From positions 1-64,000 of the forward strand of contig JAAEMK010000557.1 in the NCBI GenBank assembly GCA_024225635.1: DNA of 64,000 nt, in the 5' to 3' direction. The stretch is from Desulfobacteraceae bacterium. Lineage in GTDB: Bacteria > Desulfobacterota > Desulfobacteria > Desulfobacterales > Desulfobacteraceae. Below, in pieces: positions 9,292 through 19,362 of the stretch. Position 1 is the stretch's first letter; each line of letters opens with the position of its first letter. A program made the position numbers and the translations under genes. The notes beneath the pieces are model-generated. The model did not search any database. It saw nothing but the letters and a program-made list of their open reading frames with translations, and was not told where the DNA came from.

Positions 9292-10387
9292 TCAAGAGTA
9301 TATGGATCTTGCCATCGCCCTTGCCGAAAAGGGCAGGGGATACACCTCGCCCAATCCCATTGTGGGGGCGGTGGTGGTCAAGGACGGCGCCATTGTGGGA
9401 CAGGGCTGGCACCACGGGCCGGGACTGCCCCATGCCGAGGTTGAAGCCATCAATGACGCAGGCGATCTTGCAAGGGGCAGCGACATCTATGTCACCCTGG
9501 AACCCTGTAACCATACTGGCAGGACTCCTCCCTGCACCCGGAAAATCCTCGATGCGGGGATCAGGCGGGTGTTCGTGGGAACGGAAGATCCCAACCCATT
9601 TGTGGCCGGCGGCGGCATCCGTTTTCTGCGGGAACAGGGGGTCGAGGTCCAGGTGGGTGTCAGCCGTACCCGGGCTGAGGTTCTGATCGAAGACTTTATC
9701 TGGTATGTGAAGAACGACAAGCATCCCTTTGTGGTTCTGAAGTGCGCCTCCACCCTGGACGGAAGGCTTGCCACCAGCACCGGTGATTCCAAATGGATCA
9801 CCAACGAACTCTCCAGGGGGCGTGTCCATGAATTGCGGCATTGGGTGGATGCCATCTTAGTTGGCGCAGGCACGGTAAAAGCGGATAATCCTTCCCTTAC
9901 CACCCGGATAGAGGGCGTTGACACCCGGGATCCCATACGGGTCATCCTGGATGCCCGCCTTTCCATTGATCCCGATGCCAGGGTGGTGACCCGGGAGTCC
10001 GATGCCAAAACCATCATTGCTACATCTGAAAGCGCGGACCCGGAACGCAGGGCCCTGTTTCAGAAGCGGGGCGTTCAGCTGCTGATCCTTCCGGAAAAAG
10101 ACGGGATGATAGATTTCGACAGTCTCATGGCCAGGCTCGGGGAGCTCGGGATCATGAGCGTATTGATCGAGGGCGGCGGCCGGGTGATCCATTCGGCCCT
10201 GTCCGCGGGTATTGTCAATAAGGCATATCTCTTCATGGCCCCCAAGCTTTTGGGCGGGGATGACGGCGTTTCCATGTGCAGGGGCAAAGGCCCTGTATTG
10301 ATGAAGGATGCCGTTCAGCTGAGCCGCGTTGCGGTGGAGAGTTTCGATGATGATATCCTTGTTACGGGATATCTGAAAAACAGTTAA
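9284..10387 (+). CDS. ribD: Bifunctional riboflavin deaminase/reductase RibD
   Basis: A 367-residue two-domain enzyme of riboflavin synthesis. The N-terminal zinc deaminase shows HAEVEAI and PCNHTGRTPPCT; the C-terminal reductase domain (about residues 147-365) shows LKCASTLDGRLAT. It begins an uninterrupted rib block (ribD-ribE-ribBA-ribH). No FMN riboswitch precedes it; its start lies inside nrdR. Confidence 0.96.
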   Translation: MTDQEYMDLAIALAEKGRGYTSPNPIVGAVVVKDGAIVGQGWHHGPGLPHAEVEAINDAGDLARGSDIYVTLEPCNHTGRTPPCTRKILDAGIRRVFVGTEDPNPFVAGGGIRFLREQGVEVQVGVSRTRAEVLIEDFIWYVKNDKHPFVVLKCASTLDGRLATSTGDSKWITNELSRGRVHELRHWVDAILVGAGTVKADNPSLTTRIEGVDTRDPIRVILDARLSIDPDARVVTRESDAKTIIATSESADPERRALFQKRGVQLLILPEKDGMIDFDSLMARLGELGIMSVLIEGGGRVIHSALSAGIVNKAYLFMAPKLLGGDDGVSMCRGKGPVLMKDAVQLSRVAVESFDDDILVTGYLKNS

Positions 10388-10401
10388 TTGGGAGAATCAC
10401 G

Positions 10402-11070
10402 GTGTTTACAGGAATCATCGAAGGGTCTGGAACCCTCAAGAAAATTGAGCCCATTGGCGAGGGAAAACGGCTTGCCATCTTAACGGACATGGATCTGAGC
10501 AGCACAAAGATCGGGGATTCCATTGCCGTCAACGGCGCCTGCCTCACAGTTGTGACCCTGAAGGGCAATCTTTTTGAGGTGGACATGGCGCCGGAAACGG
10601 TGGACCGTACAACCTTCAAACACCTCGCTCCCGGTGCCCTGCTCAACCTTGAGCGGGCATTGAGGCTTTCCGACCGCCTTGACGGCCACCTGGTTTCCGG
10701 GCACATCGACGGAACCGGGCGTGTGCTTGCCAAAACAGTCAAGAGTAATGCCGTGATCGTCACCATCGGCCTGCCTTCGGCCCTTGCCAGGGAAATAATC
10801 GAAAAAGGATCGGTTGCAATCGACGGAATCAGTCTTACTATTAACAGGTGCAGCGACTCGGATTTCGATGTGAGCGTCATTCCCCACACCGCCAAGATCA
10901 CGACCATCGGGGTCCGGAAGGTCGGGGATGAGGTCAACATCGAGACCGATATGATAGGAAAGTACGTTAACAGTTTCCTTAAAAGAAACACGACAGATGC
11001 GACTGCCGGGACTGGTAAGAAAACAGGGTCGATAAGCATGGAACTTCTGGCGAAAAAAGGATTTTTATAA
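10402..11070 (+). CDS. ribE: Riboflavin synthase alpha chain
   Basis: Catalyses dismutation of lumazine to riboflavin; 222 residues built from two lumazine-binding repeats. Each begins with the typical pattern ([12 protein letters not shown] in the first; [16 protein letters not shown] marks the start of the second). GTG start at 10402 with GGGAGAA upstream. Lies between ribD and ribBA. Confidence 0.95.
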   Translation: MFTGIIEGSGTLKKIEPIGEGKRLAILTDMDLSSTKIGDSIAVNGACLTVVTLKGNLFEVDMAPETVDRTTFKHLAPGALLNLERALRLSDRLDGHLVSGHIDGTGRVLAKTVKSNAVIVTIGLPSALAREIIEKGSVAIDGISLTINRCSDSDFDVSVIPHTAKITTIGVRKVGDEVNIETDMIGKYVNSFLKRNTTDATAGTGKKTGSISMELLAKKGFL

Positions 11071-11087
11071 GGAGTGGAATAAGAGCA

Positions 11088-12293
11088 ATGCCGCAGATTA
11101 CAATAGAGCAGGCCATCGAGGATATCAAAGCCGGACGCATGGTCATTCTGGTGGATGACGAGGATCGGGAAAACGAAGGGGATCTTACCATGGCCGCAGA
11201 GGCCGTTACCCCTGAAGCAATCAATTTCATGGCAAAATACGGACGTGGGCTCATCTGCCTCTCCATGACAGCCGACATGGCGGACAACCTGGGGCTTCCC
11301 ATGATGGTGGAGGACAACACCTCCCAGTTCGAGACAGGTTTCACCGTCTCCATCGAGGCCAAGAAGGGTGTCACCACCGGTATCTCAGCCGCTGACAGGG
11401 CCACAACCATCCAGACCGCCGTCGCAGACGGGGCAACGGCCGCCGACCTTGCAAGGCCGGGGCACATTTTTCCCCTGCGGGCCCGGGATGGCGGGGTCAT
11501 GGCCAGGGTCGGCCAGACCGAAGGATCAGTGGATCTTGCCCGCCTTGCGGGACTGAAATCCGCCGGCGTGATCTGCGAAATCATGGACGATGACGGCACC
11601 ATGGCGCGGATGCCCTCCCTGGAGAAGTTCAGTGAAGAGCACAACATCGGCATCTGCACCATAGCAGCCCTGGTTGAGTACCGCCTCAAGACGGAATCCT
11701 TTGTGAGAAAGGCGGCCGAGACCGTTATCCCCACTGAGTTCGGCGGTGACTTCAGGATGGTTGCCTATGAAAATGACCTTGACAACCTCACCCACATCGC
11801 CATGGTCAAGGGCGAGATCGATCCTGAGAAGGAGATTCTGGTCAGGGTTCATTCCGAATGCATGACCGGTGATATTTTCGGCTCCATGCGCTGTGATTGC
11901 GGCGAGCAGCTCCACAAGGCCATGCACGTGATGGACGAGGAAGGCTGCGGCGTGATTCTCTACCTTCGCCAGGAAGGCCGGGGAATCGGGCTTGTGAACA
12001 AACTCAAGGCCTATGAACTCCAGCGCCAGGGATGCGACACGGTTGAGGCCAACCTGAAACTCGGGTTTGACGCGGATATGCGCGATTATGGCGTCGGCGC
12101 CCAGATGCTGGTGGACCTCGGGGTGAGAAAAATGAGGCTCATGACCAACAATCCCACCAAGATGATCGGGCTTGACGGATATGGCCTGAGCATCGTGGAG
12201 CAGGTTCCCATCGAGGTTGAGCCCAACGAGTTCAACAAGGGATACCTTAAGTGCAAGCAGCTCAAGATGGGACACACTCTAAAACAGTGCTGA
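11088..12293 (+). CDS. ribBA: Bifunctional DHBP synthase / GTP cyclohydrolase II
   Basis: A 401-residue fusion making both riboflavin precursors. The N-terminal 3,4-dihydroxy-2-butanone 4-phosphate synthase domain (about 1-205) has [11 protein letters not shown]; the C-terminal GTP cyclohydrolase II domain has the zinc site CDCGEQL and the motif [13 protein letters not shown]. Both halves look intact. It has GGAG upstream and follows ribE by 17 bp. Confidence 0.96.
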   Translation: MPQITIEQAIEDIKAGRMVILVDDEDRENEGDLTMAAEAVTPEAINFMAKYGRGLICLSMTADMADNLGLPMMVEDNTSQFETGFTVSIEAKKGVTTGISAADRATTIQTAVADGATAADLARPGHIFPLRARDGGVMARVGQTEGSVDLARLAGLKSAGVICEIMDDDGTMARMPSLEKFSEEHNIGICTIAALVEYRLKTESFVRKAAETVIPTEFGGDFRMVAYENDLDNLTHIAMVKGEIDPEKEILVRVHSECMTGDIFGSMRCDCGEQLHKAMHVMDEEGCGVILYLRQEGRGIGLVNKLKAYELQRQGCDTVEANLKLGFDADMRDYGVGAQMLVDLGVRKMRLMTNNPTKMIGLDGYGLSIVEQVPIEVEPNEFNKGYLKCKQLKMGHTLKQC

Positions 12294-12324
12294 TTTTTTC
12301 AGATAACCAGATAAGGAATTCAAG

Positions 12325-12801
12325 ATGCCACAGATAATTGAAGCAGGCCTTCGGGCAGATGGAAAGAAATTTGGAATCATTGCGGCCAGGTTCAATGATT
12401 TTATTACCGAAAGGCTTGTGGGCGGCGCCATTGACGCCTTGAAACGAAGCGGAGCGGCCGATGAGGATATCTCCCTGGTAAAAGTGCCCGGCGCATTTGA
12501 GATCCCCCTTGTTGCACAGAAAATGGCGGCATCCAAAGCCTATGACGCCGTCATCTGCCTGGGAGCCGTTATCCGGGGGGCCACCAGCCACTACGACTAT
12601 GTGTGTGCCGAGGTTTCCAAGGGTATTGCAACCGTAAGTCTGGAGCACGGCCTGCCGGTTATTTTCGGCGTCCTCACCACAGACAGCATTGAACAGGCCA
12701 TCGAGAGAGCCGGTACCAAGGCAGGCAACAAGGGCTTTGACTCCGCCCTTGCCGCCGTTGAGATGGTCAATCTCATGACAACCATGGAGAAGACGGAATA
12801 G
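12325..12801 (+). CDS. ribH: 6,7-dimethyl-8-ribityllumazine synthase
   Basis: Condenses the two riboflavin precursors to lumazine. It has 158 residues with the family patterns VPGAFEIPL and [16 protein letters not shown]. It ends 1 bp before nusB, a ribH-nusB order seen in many bacteria. Confidence 0.97.
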   Translation: MPQIIEAGLRADGKKFGIIAARFNDFITERLVGGAIDALKRSGAADEDISLVKVPGAFEIPLVAQKMAASKAYDAVICLGAVIRGATSHYDYVCAEVSKGIATVSLEHGLPVIFGVLTTDSIEQAIERAGTKAGNKGFDSALAAVEMVNLMTTMEKTE

Positions 12802-12802
12802 T

Positions 12803-13219
12803 ATGGGTTACCGCAGGTTGGCAAGGGAGCTTGCCCTTCAGGCTCTTTTCTATTTTGATATGGACAGGGGCGATCCGGCCGAGCTGCTGGAGCTGTTTTG
12901 CACCAATTTTGAAGAGAATGTAACGGATACGGTGAAACCCTTTTTCCTTGAACTGGTGGAGGGGGTTACCGCATCCCGGGATGAGATCAACACCCTGTTG
13001 AACAGAAGCTCCAGCAATTGGAAAATCTCAAGGATGCCCGTGGTTGACAGAAATATCATGCGCATCGCGGCCTTTGAGCTGGTGAAACGGCCCGATATTC
13101 CATCCAGCGTCTCCATCAACGAGGCGGTGGAGATCGGCAAACGGTTCGGAACCAGGGGATCGGGTGCTTTCATCAACGGAGTGCTGGACCGTATCCGCCT
13201 ATCGGAAAATATAGACTAA
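12803..13219 (+). CDS. nusB: Transcription antitermination factor NusB
   Basis: A 138-residue helical protein that binds boxA RNA with S10 in antitermination of rRNA operons. It has the N-terminal RRLARELALQALF, and the C-terminal SVSINEAVEIGKRFG and FINGVLDRI motifs of the family. Coupled to ribH. Confidence 0.95.
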   Translation: MGYRRLARELALQALFYFDMDRGDPAELLELFCTNFEENVTDTVKPFFLELVEGVTASRDEINTLLNRSSSNWKISRMPVVDRNIMRIAAFELVKRPDIPSSVSINEAVEIGKRFGTRGSGAFINGVLDRIRLSENID

Positions 13220-13229
13220 GGAGACTGTT

Positions 13230-13850
13230 GTGATCATAAAGAAGCTTGAAGTCGGGCCCATCATGGCGAACTGCTACATCCTTGGCTGTGAAGAGACAAA
13301 AGAGGCCGTGGTCATCGATCCCGGAGACGAGGCGGACAGGATACTCATGACCCTGTCAGAGTCCAACCTCAGGGTGAAGTACCTCATCAACACCCACGGC
13401 CATTTTGACCATGTGGGTGCAAATAAGCGCATGAAGGAGATCACCGGGGCGGAGCTCTTGATCCATGCAGAGGATGAGCCCATGCTCAAGGATCTCCACG
13501 GGGCCGCCCAGGCTTTTGGTCTCAGGTCCGAGAACTCTCCTCCTTCCGACCGGAACATCGCCGACGGGGACGAGATCTCATTCGGCAACATCACCCTCAA
13601 GGTTACCCACACCCCTGGTCACTCCCGGGGCGGGGTCTGCCTTCATACGGACGGGGCGCTGTTCAGCGGGGATACCCTGTTTGCCGGTTCCATCGGCCGG
13701 ACCGATCTGCCTGGGGGGGACTACGATACCCTGATCTCCTCCATCAAAGAGAAGCTCCTCGGGTTTGACGACAAGACCATTGTCTATCCCGGGCACGGTC
13801 CTGAAACATCCATTCTCCAGGAGCGGAGGATGAATCCATTTCTGCGGTAA
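13230..13850 (+). CDS. MBL-fold metal hydrolase (glyoxalase II-like)
   Basis: A 206-residue metallo-beta-lactamase-fold hydrolase. The metal ligands are seen in THGHFDH (residues about 52-58), in TPGHSRGG and in the C-terminal YPGHG. Short proteins of this type are annotated as hydroxyacylglutathione hydrolase-like, but the C-terminal glutathione-binding domain is absent, so the substrate is unknown. GTG start with AAGGAG upstream. Confidence 0.9.
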   Translation: MIIKKLEVGPIMANCYILGCEETKEAVVIDPGDEADRILMTLSESNLRVKYLINTHGHFDHVGANKRMKEITGAELLIHAEDEPMLKDLHGAAQAFGLRSENSPPSDRNIADGDEISFGNITLKVTHTPGHSRGGVCLHTDGALFSGDTLFAGSIGRTDLPGGDYDTLISSIKEKLLGFDDKTIVYPGHGPETSILQERRMNPFLR

Positions 13851-13914
13851 TGCGGTAATGGAAATCATATGATGCCTTTGCCTGAAGTGGGAGCGCAAGA
13901 TTGACCATGGCCCG

Positions 13915-16185
13915 ATGAGATCGTTTATCCGTCAACTGCCGTCCATGGGACGGGTTCACCAGGAATCCATAGACCTGGCCGTCCCCTTTGATTCGGTTGC
14001 CTCACGGTTCTCGGGCCTTGCCGGCACCGTGGTATTGATGAGCGGAACAGAACTGGACTGCGCACGGTACCACATGCTTGCCGTTGATCCCTGGCTTTCC
14101 ATCAGGGCAAAGGGCCGCAGTATCACCATTGAAGTCTTTGGCGAGAAAGCTTCCTTTGAAGCCGATCCCTTTGACTGCGTGGAAGCCCTTGCGGAACGTT
14201 TTTCCCTGGATGGTGAGGGAATATCAGGGCCCGTGGGGGCAGGGCTGTTCGGTTATTTTTCCTATGACCTGAAGCAGCGCATCGAAATCCTTCCGGTTAC
14301 CTGCATGGATCATAAACTGCCTGATCTGTGTCTTTATCTTCCCAGCATTATTCTCGTCCACGACCGGCATACGGGAACCACCACCCTTTCCATCCCCCTG
14401 ATCGGTTCAGCGGCCGGTGATCAGTCCGGCCGGGAATATATCGAAACGGTCCGAACCAGGTTTTTCACCGCACTTGATTCTTCTGATAAAACGGAAACCG
14501 GCAACGCGTCCGGGGATGAAGGTTTTTGGATCGACAGCCGGGGATTTCGCTCCAATTTTTCCAAGTCCGCCTACATGGCGGCCGTGGCAAGAATCATCGA
14601 GTATATCAAGGCCGGTGATATCTACCAGGTAAACCTTTCCCAACGGTTTGAGGCAGGGTTCGGCGGTAATGCCTTCTCTTTGTTCCAGGCCCTGTTTAAA
14701 AAGAATCCCGCTCCTTTCTTTGCCTTTGTCAATGCCGGCGGCCACCAGATCGTCTCCACCTCCCCCGAGCGGTTCATCAAGCAGAACGGAAGAACCATGG
14801 AGACCCGGCCCATCAAGGGAACCTTTCCCCGGGGCAGCACCCCGGAGGAGGACCGGCGGTTGAAGGCCGGACTACAGGAGAGCTTCAAGGATGACGCCGA
14901 ACTCTCCATGATCGTGGACCTCATGAGAAACGATCTCGGCAAGGTGGCAACCGGGGGCAGCGTCGAGGTCAGTGAGCACAAGCGGCTGGAACCCTACGAC
15001 AACGTTTTTCACCTTGTCTCCATTGTCACGGCGGAGCTTGCTGAAGGAAAGAACAGCGTGGACCTTCTGCGCGCGACCTTTCCCGGCGGTTCCATCACCG
15101 GCTGCCCCAAGGTGAGGTCCATGGAGATCATCGACGAGCTCGAAACCATGAACCGGCATGTCTACACCGGGTCCATCGGCTATCTGAGCTTCCACAACAC
15201 CCTGGATCTGTCCATTGCCATCCGCACGGCCATCATTGCCGATAACAAGTTGAGTTTTTCCGTTGGCGGCGGAATTGTGTATGATTCAGACCCGGAAAAA
15301 GAGTTCCAGGAGACCCTTCACAAGGGAAAGACCCTGATGGAGACCCTGGAGAACAGTGCCGGGCGGGTTGAGCGGGAACAACGGTTCGCCTGGGTTTGCG
15401 GCCGGCTCCAGCCGGAGGACGAGGCAACGGTTGCCGCCGTCTCTCCGGGATTCCAGCATGGCGCAGGAGTGTTTGAGACAATCCGGGTGGCGGATGGAAA
15501 AGCGCTTTTTCTTGGGGAGCACCTTGACCGGTTCCATGGGTCCTGGCGCAGCCTCTTTGGAACCCCGCTGCCGGAGATCACCTGGGAACAGGTGCTTGGG
15601 CAGCTTGTCCAGGCAAACGGATTTGACAAAGGGGTGTTTGCCCTGAAACTCATCGCCGCGGACAGGGGGGCTGGAGAGATGTTCCTGGCCGCCTTTCTAC
15701 GGCCCTATGTCCACCGTCTTGAAAAGTCCTGTAAAAGGGGCATCGATCTTGTTACCTATCCCCATTCCCGGCATACCCCCCTTGCCGACCACAAGAGCTT
15801 GAACTATCTATACTATCTCCAGGCCGGGCGCTATGCCGCCCTGAACAAGGCGGATGAAGCCCTGATCCTGAACCCGGACGCAACCGTTTCCGAGACAAAC
15901 ACCTGCAGCATCATGGCAATAGATAAAAAGGTGGTGACCATACCCGTGTCCGACCATGCCCTCCCCGGGGTTACCGGCAAAGCCCTTGCTGCAATGCTTG
16001 AAAGCCGGGGGTACGGGATCGTCAGGAAACGGCTCATGCCTGCCGAGCTTCTCCGGGAAGGTTCTCTTGTTCTCACCAATGCCCTGATGGGGGCCGTCCC
16101 TGTCCTTTCTCTGGACGGCAGGCCTGTGAACCCCTCCCCTGGGTTGTGCCGGGACTTCAATGGCCTGCTCGGCATTGGATCATGA
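13915..16185 (+). CDS. pabB: Aminodeoxychorismate synthase I fused to aminodeoxychorismate lyase
   Basis: A 756-residue fusion that makes 4-aminobenzoate for folate. Residues to about 485 are PabB/TrpE-like, with GDIYQVNLSQRF, TRPIKGTFPRG and FPGGSITGCPK. Residues from about 500 are a PabC/branched-chain aminotransferase-like lyase, with FETIRV and the PLP lysine probably in HKSLNYLYYLQAG. The glutaminase PabA is not in the window. The ATG at 13915 has only a weak ribosome site. The fused product fits the heavy folate use of the nearby C1 pathway. Confidence 0.93.
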   Translation: MRSFIRQLPSMGRVHQESIDLAVPFDSVASRFSGLAGTVVLMSGTELDCARYHMLAVDPWLSIRAKGRSITIEVFGEKASFEADPFDCVEALAERFSLDGEGISGPVGAGLFGYFSYDLKQRIEILPVTCMDHKLPDLCLYLPSIILVHDRHTGTTTLSIPLIGSAAGDQSGREYIETVRTRFFTALDSSDKTETGNASGDEGFWIDSRGFRSNFSKSAYMAAVARIIEYIKAGDIYQVNLSQRFEAGFGGNAFSLFQALFKKNPAPFFAFVNAGGHQIVSTSPERFIKQNGRTMETRPIKGTFPRGSTPEEDRRLKAGLQESFKDDAELSMIVDLMRNDLGKVATGGSVEVSEHKRLEPYDNVFHLVSIVTAELAEGKNSVDLLRATFPGGSITGCPKVRSMEIIDELETMNRHVYTGSIGYLSFHNTLDLSIAIRTAIIADNKLSFSVGGGIVYDSDPEKEFQETLHKGKTLMETLENSAGRVEREQRFAWVCGRLQPEDEATVAAVSPGFQHGAGVFETIRVADGKALFLGEHLDRFHGSWRSLFGTPLPEITWEQVLGQLVQANGFDKGVFALKLIAADRGAGEMFLAAFLRPYVHRLEKSCKRGIDLVTYPHSRHTPLADHKSLNYLYYLQAGRYAALNKADEALILNPDATVSETNTCSIMAIDKKVVTIPVSDHALPGVTGKALAAMLESRGYGIVRKRLMPAELLREGSLVLTNALMGAVPVLSLDGRPVNPSPGLCRDFNGLLGIGS

Positions 16186-16296
16186 CCGGCTGGGTTGCTT
16201 CCTGGTGATTGGGCCTTGACAAACCCTGTGGTTGTATCTATTTCTATTGGGTCAGACATTTTTGACCGTCTAAATTTTAAAAAGAGGTTTGCTATC

Positions 16297-17022
16297 ATGA
16301 AAAACATGTTGGTAGTGTTTATGGCACTCGTTGTTTTGGGCATAACCGGGATCCCCGGAGCGTGGGCCGCTAGCCCCGCTGCCAGGGCCGTTGTGCCTGA
16401 ATCCGTTTTTAACTACGGCACCGCGGCCGAGGGCGCAAAGATTACCCACACCTTTGTCATTCAAAACAAAGGAGATGCCAGGCTGCTTATCACCAAAGTG
16501 GAGACCGGCTGAGGCTGCACCGCTGTCTCCCATGACAGCGAGATTTCCCCGGGCGGGGAAGGAAAAGTTGAGATCCGGTTGAAGACCAACGGTTATGGGG
16601 GGCGCTCCCTGACTAAACATATAAAAGTGTATACCAACGATGAAAGCTCCAAAAACCTGGTGCTGAAGATGACCGGCAAGGTAGAGGCCATCGCCAAGGT
16701 CACACCAAAAGTGGTCCACCTTATCGGCGCTCCGGGAGATACCATCCAGCGTATTGTTACCATTGTCCCTGAAAAAAAATACGACTTTTCAATCAAGGAA
16801 GAATCGTTGCAATCCGCAAAAAACAATATCGGTATTGAGTTGAAGCGGGGCAAGGGTGACAAAAAATCCTGGGAGCTTGTGGTGACCAACAAAAGAACGG
16901 TGGTTGGCCGCTATTATGAAGTGATCACCCTGAAGACGGACAGCGTTTTTCAGCCCGAGATGAAAATCCGGGTGTTCGGAAACGTGTCCGCCAAGGGAAC
17001 GCTCAAGTCCACAACCCCTTAA
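16297..17022 (+). CDS. DUF1573 protein with in-frame UGA, probable exported selenoprotein
   Basis: Reading UGA at 16510-16512 as selenocysteine (residue 72) gives one continuous 241-residue protein. It has a signal peptide (about 1-24, ending AWA), then a DUF1573 immunoglobulin-like domain: FNYGTAAEG, THTFVIQNKGDARLLI and, directly across the UGA, VETG-U-GCTAVSHD, then EISPGGEGKVEIRLKT. Family members normally have S-C-G-C-T at that point, so Sec replaces the first of two conserved Cys. Homology continues in frame beyond the UGA, which argues against a pseudogene. ATG at 16297 has AGAGG upstream. DUF1573 function is unknown; the Sec-Gly-Cys pair suggests a redox or metal role in the periplasm. 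Confidence 0.8.
16513..16560 (+). promoter_or_regulatory. Candidate bSECIS region of the DUF1573 gene
   Basis: Two hairpins follow the UGA. The first has a 7-bp stem (16521-16527 with 16534-16540) and a 6-nt loop starting 16 nt after the UGA, but that loop lacks the usual G. The second (16545-16550 with 16555-16560) has loop GGGC, 39 nt after the UGA, slightly farther than usual. Which one serves SelB is unclear. Confidence 0.45.
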
Positions 17023-17075
17023 GGGACAGGACCTGACCGGCATAAAAAATAATTATTAATGAGATTGAGTGGATT

Positions 17076-17696
17076 ATGGACAGAATAAAGGCCGTGGTCT
17101 TTGACTGCGACGGTGTGATGTTTGACACGGCAGAGGTGAACAGGCTCTACTACAACCAGCTACTTGAGCATTTTAACAAGCCTGCCCTGACCGATGAACA
17201 GTTTGTCAAGGTGCACATGTTTTCGGTTAAGGCAGCCGTTGAATACCTGTTTCCTGAAAAGAACGGCCTCGATGATGTGTATGGGTACATGAAGGGGCTG
17301 AAATACGCGGATTTCATCCGTTATATGGTCATGGAACCGGGGTTGAAAAGCCTGCTGGACTCCCTGAGGACCGGGGGATACATCCGGGCTGTTGCCACCA
17401 ACCGGACCAATACCATGGGGGCTGTGTTAAAGGCCTTCGACCTGGAGAACAGCTTTGAGGCTGTGGTGACGGCGGCCGATGTGGAGAATGCAAAACCTTC
17501 GCCGGATCAGCTTCTCAAGATCATGGACCAATTTGAACTAAAGGCCGGGGAACTCCTTTTTATCGGGGACTCCCAATTTGACGAAATGGCGGCTGCCGGG
17601 GCGGGAACCGCTTTTATTGCCTTTAAGAACCCCTCATTGACGGCGGATTACCATTTTTCTGCCATGGCTCAGATCGGGGGCCTGCTCAACCTGTAG
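17076..17696 (+). CDS. HAD-superfamily hydrolase
   Basis: A 206-residue phosphatase-like protein of the PGP/beta-phosphoglucomutase type. The catalytic aspartates are in VFDCDGVMFDT near the N-terminus, motif II/III surroundings are ATNRT and KPSPDQ, and motif IV is FIGDSQFD. Its substrate cannot be told. It stands 53 bp after the DUF1573 gene and before a long AT-rich region leading to sat. Confidence 0.88.
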   Translation: MDRIKAVVFDCDGVMFDTAEVNRLYYNQLLEHFNKPALTDEQFVKVHMFSVKAAVEYLFPEKNGLDDVYGYMKGLKYADFIRYMVMEPGLKSLLDSLRTGGYIRAVATNRTNTMGAVLKAFDLENSFEAVVTAADVENAKPSPDQLLKIMDQFELKAGELLFIGDSQFDEMAAAGAGTAFIAFKNPSLTADYHFSAMAQIGGLLNL

Positions 17697-17787
17697 ACCC
17701 TTGCATTCGAATTGTTGCCCGCCTTGTCTGTTACGACAGGAAATGGGTTCTATTCGTATGCGAAGAGCCACAAATCAATAATTATCC

Positions 17788-17816
17788 TTGACAAAAAATC
17801 CAATCACGATTAATTG
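17788..17816 (+). promoter_or_regulatory. Possible sat promoter
   Basis: TTGACA (17788-17793) is followed after 17 bp by TAATTG in an AT-rich 265-bp region upstream of sat. A second TTGACA at 17887-17892 lacks a well-spaced -10 box. The context CCTTGACAAA with TCACGATT downstream also occurs before metF at 50071. Confidence 0.4.
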
Positions 17817-17961
17817 AAATAAGAATTTTTGATGGAATTTTAAAAATGTTCGTAGAAACATTTGTTGTTATATAAGTGAAGTAAAATTGACAATCGAATT
17901 TGTATAAATGTTTGTGTATAACATTTATTGTGGTTAATATTAAACAAGGAGATTTAGTTAT

Positions 17962-19239
17962 ATGTCTAAATTAGTTGCACCCCACGGTGGAAAAGGACTC
18001 GTTTGCTGCAAGCTCGAAGGCGCTGAACTTGAGGCAGAGCAGAAAAAAGCTGCTGGACTTAAGAAAATTGAGATTAGCTCACCTGTAAAGGGTGACCTCA
18101 TCATGATGGGTATCGGTGGATTCAGCCCCCTTGACGGTTTCATGACACAGGCTGACTGGAAAGGCGTTTGCGCTGACTTTTTGCTTGCAGACGGTACATT
18201 CTGGCCTGTTCCTGTTATGCTTGATGCATCCAAAGAAGACGCTGCCGAGATCAACCTGGGCGACGAGATCACACTCGAGAGAAACGGCGAGATCTACGCA
18301 ACCATGAAGGTCGCCGAGAAATTCGAGATGACCGAAGATGATAAAAAGTGGGAGTGCGAGAAGGTTTATAAGGGTCATGGCGAGGAGTCTGCTGACGCTG
18401 ATTTCTGGAAGATCGCCATGGAAGATCACCCCGGTGTTCAGGCTGTAATGGCCAGAAAAGAGTTCTGCCTCGCAGGTCCTGTAAAGGTCCTTTCCGAGGG
18501 TGAGTTCCCCGAGAAGTTCAAGGGTGTTTACCTTACTCCCAAAGAGACCCGTGCAATCTTTGACGAGAGAGGCTGGGCAAACGTTGCTTCAATGCAGCTC
18601 CGTAACCCCATGCATCGTTCCCACGAGCATCTCTGCAAGATCGCCCTCGACGTATGTGACGGCGTTCTCATCCACTCCCTCATCGGTAGCCTCAAACCCG
18701 GTGATATCCCTGCAGACGTTCGTGTAAAATGTATCGACACTCTGATCAAGGGTTACTTCGTACCCGAGCACGTAGTCAACGGCGGATATCCCCTTGACAT
18801 GCGTTATGCCGGTCCCCGTGAGGCCCTGCTTCACGCTACATTCCGTCAGAACTACGGTGTTAACAAGATGATCATCGGTCGTGACCATGCCGGCGTTGGT
18901 GACTTCTACACACTCTTCGAGGCACAGGAGATCTTTGATACCATCCCGACTCCCGAAGAGCCCGGAAAAGGCCTGCTCTGCGACGCACTGAAGATCGACT
19001 GGACCTTCTACTGCCACAAGTGCGACGGCATGGCTTCCATGAGAACCTGCCCCCACGGCAAGGACGACAGGGTAATCCTCTCCGGTACCAAGCTCCGTCA
19101 CGCCCTCTCCCATGGTGAGGAAGTGGTTGATCACTTTGGTCGTGAGGAAGTTCTTGTTATCCTTCGCGAGTACTATGCAGGCCTGACCGAGAAGGTTGAG
19201 GTTAAGCTCCAGAGCCATGCTGAAGGAAGCAAGATGTAA
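17962..19239 (+). CDS. sat: Sulfate adenylyltransferase (dissimilatory ATP sulfurylase)
   Basis: Activates sulfate to APS, the first step of sulfate respiration. It has 425 residues with the ATP sulfurylase motifs [13 protein letters not shown] and GRDHAGVGD, and a zinc-type cysteine stretch near the C-terminus ([18 protein letters not shown]). The gene has a long upstream promoter region, a good AAGGAG site, a strong terminator and a narrower codon choice than its neighbours, all fitting high expression. aprAB and qmo are not in the window. It is the main evidence for a sulfate-reducing host. Confidence 0.97.
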   Translation: MSKLVAPHGGKGLVCCKLEGAELEAEQKKAAGLKKIEISSPVKGDLIMMGIGGFSPLDGFMTQADWKGVCADFLLADGTFWPVPVMLDASKEDAAEINLGDEITLERNGEIYATMKVAEKFEMTEDDKKWECEKVYKGHGEESADADFWKIAMEDHPGVQAVMARKEFCLAGPVKVLSEGEFPEKFKGVYLTPKETRAIFDERGWANVASMQLRNPMHRSHEHLCKIALDVCDGVLIHSLIGSLKPGDIPADVRVKCIDTLIKGYFVPEHVVNGGYPLDMRYAGPREALLHATFRQNYGVNKMIIGRDHAGVGDFYTLFEAQEIFDTIPTPEEPGKGLLCDALKIDWTFYCHKCDGMASMRTCPHGKDDRVILSGTKLRHALSHGEEVVDHFGREEVLVILREYYAGLTEKVEVKLQSHAEGSKM

Positions 19240-19280
19240 GAACCTTTTACATCAGGATTCTTTAGTTAGCGATAGGTAAA

Positions 19281-19322
19281 AAGAGAGGGGGTTTTCTTAT
19301 TAACAAGGGAATCCCCTCTTTT
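19281..19322 (+). terminator. Rho-independent terminator of sat
   Basis: AGAGGGG (19284-19290) pairs with CCCCTCT (19313-19319), the inner part can extend the stem (TTCTT with AAGGGA), and a T-run follows. It lies about 45 bp after the sat stop. Confidence 0.85.
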
Positions 19323-19362
19323 GTATAATCGTAATTTTTAAACAGGCAGTTGGAAAGTATAA

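Noticed and set aside
9212-9841. Long minus-strand frame opposite nrdR and ribD
   Set aside because: It is antisense to two well-supported genes and its translation resembles no protein.
9284-12801. FMN riboswitch for the rib genes
   Set aside because: ribD starts inside nrdR and no conserved RFN boxes lie upstream of any rib gene.
16195-16512. Longer start for the DUF1573 gene and reading it as a complete 105-residue protein
   Set aside because: The ATG at 16297 gives a proper signal peptide and ribosome site, and homology continues past the UGA.
16510-16512. UGA in the DUF1573 gene as a simple nonsense mutation
   Set aside because: It falls exactly on a conserved Cys, the downstream frame is intact to the family end, and the host uses Sec in two other genes here.
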